Positions 5,939-9,080 of a stretch of 9,080 nucleotides of DNA are shown here, piece by piece; within the stretch, counting starts at the first letter, position 1; the number at the start of each line of letters is the position of its first letter. Made by a program: the position numbers and the translations under genes. The stretch is from an uncultured Anaerolineae bacterium (GTDB lineage Bacteria; Chloroflexota; Anaerolineae; Anaerolineales; UBA11858). Location: NCBI GenBank assembly GCA_937893815.1, contig CALCSH010000322.1:1-9080 (forward strand), given 5' to 3'. The notes beneath the pieces were generated by a model, which made no database searches, was not told the origin of the DNA, and saw only the letters and a program-made list of their open reading frames with translations.

Positions 5939-6232
5939 CTAGTGATAATCAACGATCTCGACTTCGTCTGGGCCAGTTTGTGTCCAGAAGAAGCTGATAC
6001 GATATTGGTTATTTATCCGAATACTATATTGCCCATCTCGGTTTCCGCTCAAGGCTTCAAAGCGGTTACCCGGTGGAATGCGCAAATCTTCCAGAATTTC
6101 TACGGAATCCAACTGATCCAGTTTGCGGGTGGCCACGCTCCACAAAGATTGAGGGCATACCTTGCGTGCGGCTTTTGAGTTCACGCCATTGAAAACATCT
6201 TCGGTTCCGCTATCCCGGAATGACTGAATCAT
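5939..6232 (-). CDS. higB: HigB-type toxin (RelE superfamily mRNA interferase)
   Basis: A 97-residue HigB toxin of the short RelE/HigB family, which cleaves mRNA on the translating ribosome. The family blocks are all present: MIQSFRDSGTEDVFNG at the N-terminus, SKAARKVCPQSLWSVATRKL, LDSVEILEDLRIPPGNRFEAL, then GQYSIRINNQYRISFFW and EVEIVDYH at the C-terminus. QYSIRINNQYRI carries the basic and aromatic residues of the RelE sheet used in catalysis, and the terminal DYH motif is intact, so the toxin is predicted to be active. I start at 6232 (MIQSF), where homologues begin. The in-frame ATG nine bases upstream (6241) falls inside a TATAAT box and is unlikely to be transcribed. higA follows after 17 nt. 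Confidence 0.92.
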   Translation of the reverse strand: MIQSFRDSGTEDVFNGVNSKAARKVCPQSLWSVATRKLDQLDSVEILEDLRIPPGNRFEALSGNRDGQYSIRINNQYRISFFWTQTGPDEVEIVDYH

Positions 6233-6239
6233 AAATAGC

Positions 6240-6269
6240 ATTATAGCACGGAGTTCATGCTAAATACAA
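6240..6269 (-). promoter_or_regulatory. Candidate higBA promoter (leaderless)
   Basis: On the minus strand TATAAT (6240-6245) lies 18 bp downstream of TTGTAT (6264-6269). The -10 box ends 7 bp before the higB ATG at 6232, so transcription should begin at or within a base or two of the start codon, giving a leaderless toxin message. No Shine-Dalgarno is visible ahead of that ATG, consistent with this. The -35 match is poor (three of six). Confidence 0.5.
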
Positions 6270-6378
6270 GATTCCGTATTGGGAGATGGACAATATGAGA
6301 TGAGAAAGCCTGTCATTCGCGAGCGCCTGGGTTCTATGATTGGCTCATACAAAGAAGGTAACCCCAGTATCTATTGTT

Positions 6379-6404
6379 TGTGAGTTCTTCCAACGTTGGA
6401 AGAA
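6379..6404. repeat. Right copy of palindrome-centred repeat flanking HigBA
   Basis: This contains the perfect 20-bp palindrome TTCTTCCAACGTTGGAAGAA (6385-6404), an 8-bp stem around ACGT. The 25 bases 6379-6403 match 5582-5606 in 22 positions, same orientation. The pair brackets the whole toxin-antitoxin operon and its promoter. No T-run follows on either strand in a terminator-like position, so a protein-binding or recombination site is more likely than a terminator. Confidence 0.7.
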
Positions 6405-6562
6405 AAAATATTATGGCGTGGATTTTGCTTGGGAGCAGAAAAAACTCGCGGCCAGAAAAATGCTTAAACCGCGCAGCATCCCCAGCCCAAGGGCACGCTT
6501 TGTCAGCCTGGGTGAAAATCGCGTCTTGTTTTTCCCTGTGTCCTGTAGTTATTCAATTTCGT

Positions 6563-6952
6563 CTAGATTTGGTGATGATCTGGCGCCCAAGCTTTTCTCC
6601 TGAACACCCGTATGAAGGCAAAGTAGAACTGGGCTAAAAGAGTGATGAGAAGGGGCAGACCTTTGACAAGGTTAAAGGGGGTCGGTGTGTTGAACGAGTA
6701 ATAGCCAGCCGTCCCAATCCCCAGCAACAAAAAACTTACCATGTAGGCGATGATCAGAATGATTTTTCCCCAGATTTTCGGTGTCTTCCTGCCTTGCAAT
6801 TCAAAAATCAGAACACCAAGAGGAACGAGAAAGATGAGAAAACTTGGGATCGCGCTCAATATGGTTTCATCGGACCCAACACTGGCAATCATAATGAACA
6901 CAACACTTACAGGGTATAGTATGGCCACTATCCAGAGTATCTTCTTCCGCAT
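6563..6952 (-). CDS. Hypothetical integral membrane protein, four predicted helices
   Basis: A 129-residue very hydrophobic protein with no family I recognise. Four membrane segments can be drawn: about 5-24 (ILWIVAILYPVSVVFIMIAS), 33-52, 61-83 (WGKIILIIAYMVSFLLLGIG) and 96-116. A basic loop ELQGRKTPK lies between the second and third, and a basic tail (FRRKAWAPDHHQ) follows the last. By the positive-inside rule this puts both termini and the middle loop in the cytoplasm. The start at 6952 has an excellent Shine-Dalgarno (AGGAG, 7 nt spacing), and a candidate promoter lies just above it. It lies on the same strand as the next small membrane protein and shares its ribosome-binding block. No catalytic motif is visible. 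Confidence 0.72.
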   Translation of the reverse strand: MRKKILWIVAILYPVSVVFIMIASVGSDETILSAIPSFLIFLVPLGVLIFELQGRKTPKIWGKIILIIAYMVSFLLLGIGTAGYYSFNTPTPFNLVKGLPLLITLLAQFYFAFIRVFRRKAWAPDHHQI

Positions 6953-6972
6953 GCGAATTCTCCTATCCTTGG

Positions 6973-7002
6973 ATTACACTTAGATTTGTTATCAAGGATC
7001 AA
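6973..7002 (-). promoter_or_regulatory. Candidate promoter for the 129-residue membrane protein
   Basis: On the minus strand TTGATC (6997-7002) and TGTAAT (6973-6978) are 18 bp apart, four and five matches to the sigma-70 consensus. This would give a leader of about 13 nt that still holds the AGGAG. A 7-bp inverted repeat (ATCCTTG 6965-6971, CAAGGAT 6993-6999) overlaps both ends of the promoter and could be an operator. Confidence 0.4.
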
Positions 7003-7225
7003 ACATCTTAGCAATACGCCACCCAACGAATAAATAACCAGCTCGCCGGGTTTTGCAATCCGACACCATTTGATTATAGCCAATCTTTGCATTTTTCGCG
7101 CCGCGTACTAGAGCCGAAGGCGAGTCATGGTTAATGTTGGGTTGGGCGTCATAAATATTCAACTATTACGCCAAAGTTTAAAAAATGAAGGTAATATTCT
7201 TGCGAGAATCCAACCTGTACGCGAT

Positions 7226-7639
7226 TTAGAATCCCAGCCAGGGCATGACTTCCTGGTAGAAAACCAGGGTCATCAAAGCGATGCCGCCTCCCAGGCAGAC
7301 CATGCCAAAGAGCAGCTGTGTCAAGCCGTGCAATATGGCGCTGCAGCCGCGTTTTTCCCGTCGGTTTCCATATTCATCCTCAACCATGACCCGCCTAGTA
7401 GAAATGGCGTTGAAGCCGCCTTTCAACAAGAAAAAACCAAGAATGGTCACCAGCAGACCGCCGCCGCCCATTTTCAGGATCTGAGTAAGATCGCCCTGGC
7501 CCACAGTGATGTTATAAGCGGGGAAGAAATGAAACGCAACCAGCGAAATACCCGCGACCACGATCAACCCGGTTCCTGCTGTGATCAGCAGGCTGAGCAG
7601 GCAGGAACCCCAGTTGGATGGATATTTTTGAGGTCTCAT
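7226..7639 (-). CDS. Hypothetical integral membrane protein, three predicted helices
   Basis: A 137-residue membrane protein not matched to any family. The helices lie at about 11-38 (WGSCLLSLLITAGTGLIVVA and on), 55-75 (KMGGGGLLVTILGFFLLKGG) and 104-132. A hydrophilic loop at 79-100 (STRRVMVEDEYGNRREKRGC), rich in Arg and acidic residues, is probably cytoplasmic. The glycine-rich second helix (GGGG, then KGG) suggests helix packing. The start at 7639 is chosen for its AGGAG Shine-Dalgarno six bases upstream. The opposite strand has a longer open frame (7127-7642), but its product is a composition-biased antisense of this gene with no start signal. The gene follows the SUMF1 lipoprotein by 161 bp, with a two-state hairpin region between, so it may be the downstream part of one transcription unit. 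Confidence 0.72.
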   Translation of the reverse strand: MRPQKYPSNWGSCLLSLLITAGTGLIVVAGISLVAFHFFPAYNITVGQGDLTQILKMGGGGLLVTILGFFLLKGGFNAISTRRVMVEDEYGNRREKRGCSAILHGLTQLLFGMVCLGGGIALMTLVFYQEVMPWLGF

Positions 7640-7692
7640 TGAATTCTCCTGTTGTAAGATACCCTGTTCATTTCAGGCGTTAGAAATCGCCA

Positions 7693-7738
7693 GGTTTTAC
7701 TAAAGCCCAACCCGGGTTGGAATAAAACCGGGTTGGGC
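7693..7738 (-). terminator. Hairpin region with two mutually exclusive folds between lipoprotein and membrane gene
   Basis: Fold A is an 11-bp perfect stem, GCCCAACCCGG (7705-7715) with CCGGGTTGGGC (7728-7738), followed on the minus strand by TTTA. Fold B uses the 14-base palindrome CCAACCCGGGTTGG (7707-7720) enclosed by a 7-bp stem, GGTTTTA (7693-7699) with TAAAACC (7723-7729). The arms overlap, so only one can form. It probably ends the SUMF1 gene transcript. The weak T-run and the alternative fold leave room for attenuation ahead of the next gene. Confidence 0.5.
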
Positions 7739-7800
7739 ATCATTACATAAATCGTTAACCTGCTCGATAAAACCCCCTTTCTGTGATGACAGCTCACTGC

Positions 7801-8820
7801 TTATGGGTTGGCAGCACAGCGGAAACCGATAAGGGTACTTGGACCCCCACCTCCAAAGACGCGTGTGCTAACCCGCACACCAATACTATCTGTATTCCAA
7901 GGCCCACCACGCACTATATGCTCCGGTTTACCATAAATAGGTTTCCTATCACCCGATATTGGGTTAGACGGCCAGGCGTCAGGTTCAAAGTAGCTGTAAT
8001 AATCGGAGATCCCCATATCCAACACCCACTCCTCAACATTGCCCGCCATGTCCATGACACCATAGGGGCTGGCGCCTTGCGGGTGGCTGCCAACTGCTGC
8101 CGTGACAACCCCATTAACATTTATTCCACACCAATCTGGATCTCCACCCGCACGGAAATTCAACAATGAACAATTGGGAGGGGTGTTGCCCCAGGGCCAT
8201 ATACGAGTGTCGCTGCTGCCCCGGGCCGCTTTTTCCCATTGGGCTTCGCTTGGCAAACTTTTCCCTACCCAGGTGCAGTAATTATCCCCATCCACCCAGG
8301 GGATATTGGTGATCGGGAAGTTGCCATACTGTGGGTCACCATAGTGGTTGTCGTTGTAAATGAGCTGGCCTTCATAGGTGTGTGACACTGGAGGCTGGCA
8401 GGCTCCCGCAGCCACGCACTGGGCATACTGGCTGTTGGTGACTTCGTTGATATCAATGAAGTAACTATCCATGTAAACAGTATGCAGTGGTACCTCATGT
8501 GATCCTCCAGTACCAAACCTGGCTTCGGAACAATCAAACATACTGGTGGTGGCACAGCCCATCTGGAAATTTCCGGCTGGGATGAGGACCATTCCATCCG
8601 GTGCGGGTCCTATTTCCGTGTTTCCTGGTGGGTCTTCTGTGTTTCCAGAATTTGTGGGTGGTTCTTCGGTAATCACAATTTCGATTGAATCAACGATATC
8701 CGAGACTTGAGTAGCAATATCTGAAACTTCTCCTGGATCAACAGAAATACTACATGCCAAACTTATGACCAAAACCAGAGCAACAAAGCATAATACTGAA
8801 ATCAACGGGTGGTGTTTCAT
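7801..8820 (-). CDS. Lipoprotein with formylglycine-generating-enzyme-like (SUMF1/FGE-sulfatase) domain
   Basis: A 339-residue secreted lipoprotein. Residues 1-22 are a signal peptide and C23 (ISLAC) the likely lipidated cysteine. An acidic, Pro/Thr-rich linker (about 30-75) follows, then the SUMF1 domain: DGMVLIPAGNFQMGC (75-89), DSYFIDINEVTNSQYAQCV (118-136), PWVDGDNYCTWVGKSLPSEA and QWEKAARG (174-201), GVMDMAGNVEEWVLD (254-268), IVRGGPW (302-308) and IGFRCA (331-336). This C-type-lectin-like fold is used by formylglycine-generating enzyme and by many binding proteins. Here the segment after RGGPW is NTDSIGVRVSTR, with no cysteine where true FGE has its copper-binding pair, so activation of sulfatases is unlikely and a surface binding role is more probable. 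The start at 8820 is fixed by AAGGAG and by the signal peptide; an upstream in-frame ATG at 8901 would spoil both. Confidence 0.9.
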   Translation of the reverse strand: MKHHPLISVLCFVALVLVISLACSISVDPGEVSDIATQVSDIVDSIEIVITEEPPTNSGNTEDPPGNTEIGPAPDGMVLIPAGNFQMGCATTSMFDCSEARFGTGGSHEVPLHTVYMDSYFIDINEVTNSQYAQCVAAGACQPPVSHTYEGQLIYNDNHYGDPQYGNFPITNIPWVDGDNYCTWVGKSLPSEAQWEKAARGSSDTRIWPWGNTPPNCSLLNFRAGGDPDWCGINVNGVVTAAVGSHPQGASPYGVMDMAGNVEEWVLDMGISDYYSYFEPDAWPSNPISGDRKPIYGKPEHIVRGGPWNTDSIGVRVSTRVFGGGGPSTLIGFRCAANP

Positions 8821-9080
8821 ATCACTCTCCTTGTAAACAACCCTGAATATCTTAGATTGAGATATTCTATGATAATAATAGCATAGATTACAGTTAGCCA
8901 TTATTATTGACGCCCAACTCTACTTATAGCTAAACACTTCTCAATTTAGTGCAAAAAATCATTTTATCCAGCCATATCGCAACAGATCATCGCTGGATGA
9001 GGATTATGCGGAAATAAATCAACATTAAATGACTCCACTGCAAAAACGAGTGGAGAAAAGTGATCCAAATTGCCCCCTCC
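8821..9080. other. AT-rich upstream region with hairpins, no gene
   Basis: This is the upstream region of the lipoprotein gene and carries no convincing coding sequence. Near 8869-8901, TGATAATAATAGC faces GCCATTATTATTGA as an imperfect dyad within the likely promoter zone. Further right are ATCCAGC (8966-8972) with GCTGGAT (8992-8998), and CTCCACT (9033-9039) with AGTGGAG (9049-9055), the latter with a 9-nt loop and followed by AAAA. The dense hairpins and distinct texture could mark the end of another mobile element running out of the window. Confidence 0.45.

Noticed and set aside
6340..6637. Two overlapping plus-strand frames (87 residues each) downstream of the right HigBA repeat.
   Set aside because: No Shine-Dalgarno, no recognisable domain, and their translation runs through the palindrome. 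They overlap the end of the membrane gene on the other strand.
7127..7642. 171-residue plus-strand open frame opposite the three-helix membrane gene.
   Set aside because: It has no ribosome-binding site and is rich in Gln/His/Asp, as expected from antisense of a hydrophobic gene. The minus-strand frame has a strong Shine-Dalgarno and clear helices.
8821..8901. N-terminal extension of the lipoprotein to an ATG at 8901.
   Set aside because: It would place 27 residues before a signal peptide, and the AAGGAG site fits the ATG at 8820.
1..9080. CRISPR array or cas genes.
   Set aside because: No regularly spaced repeats with spacers and no Cas-like protein; the repeats found are isolated pairs or triplets.

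Overview
The window reads as an accessory, transposon-scarred stretch of a moderate-GC bacterial chromosome. The insertion-sequence types, a lipoprotein carrying a formylglycine-enzyme-like (SUMF1) domain, and the short RelE/HigB toxin style all recall Chloroflexota (Anaerolineae-like) genomes. That is an impression from protein style; there is no rRNA or marker gene to settle it. Every intact gene is on the minus strand; the plus strand carries only decayed mobile-element genes.

Left part (1-530): the 3' end of a decayed IS3-family transposase on the plus strand abuts, near 345/346, the first ~37 codons of a second transposase on the minus strand (IS982-like start). This is best read as an IS3 element that landed in an older IS. 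Next, on the minus strand: a VF530-type small DNA-binding protein (539-766), a solitary HEPN-like protein with an RNNMQH motif (907-1578), a PhnD-like periplasmic-binding-fold protein without a signal peptide (1740-2540), a GNAT acetyltransferase (2634-3059) and a PlsC-like acyltransferase (3307-3900). The gaps are 90-250 bp, so these are neighbours rather than a tight operon.

Middle (3938-5612): a graveyard. A transposase pseudogene with a frameshift and a lost C-terminus follows a large hairpin at its start. Then comes the C-terminal end of a tyrosine recombinase with a nonsense codon just after the catalytic tyrosine, a minus-strand terminator, and a degenerate 3' half of a tRNA (anticodon loop to acceptor) bracketed by three related AACCCC/ATATATGG repeats. 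Together these look like the eroded attachment end of an integrated element. About 480 bp with only small inverted repeats follow.

Right part (5582-9080): a complete higB-higA toxin-antitoxin operon, probably with a leaderless toxin mRNA, sits between two 25-bp near-identical repeats with a palindromic core. Then come two small predicted membrane proteins with the same Shine-Dalgarno block, a leader that can form two mutually exclusive hairpins, and a SUMF1-domain lipoprotein lacking the active-site cysteines of true formylglycine-generating enzyme. The last 180 bp hold hairpins but no gene.

I do not see a clearly new multi-gene system. The best leads are the repeat-bracketed HigBA module, the solitary HEPN protein, the tRNA/integrase scar with its iterated repeats, and the lipoprotein/membrane-protein cluster.
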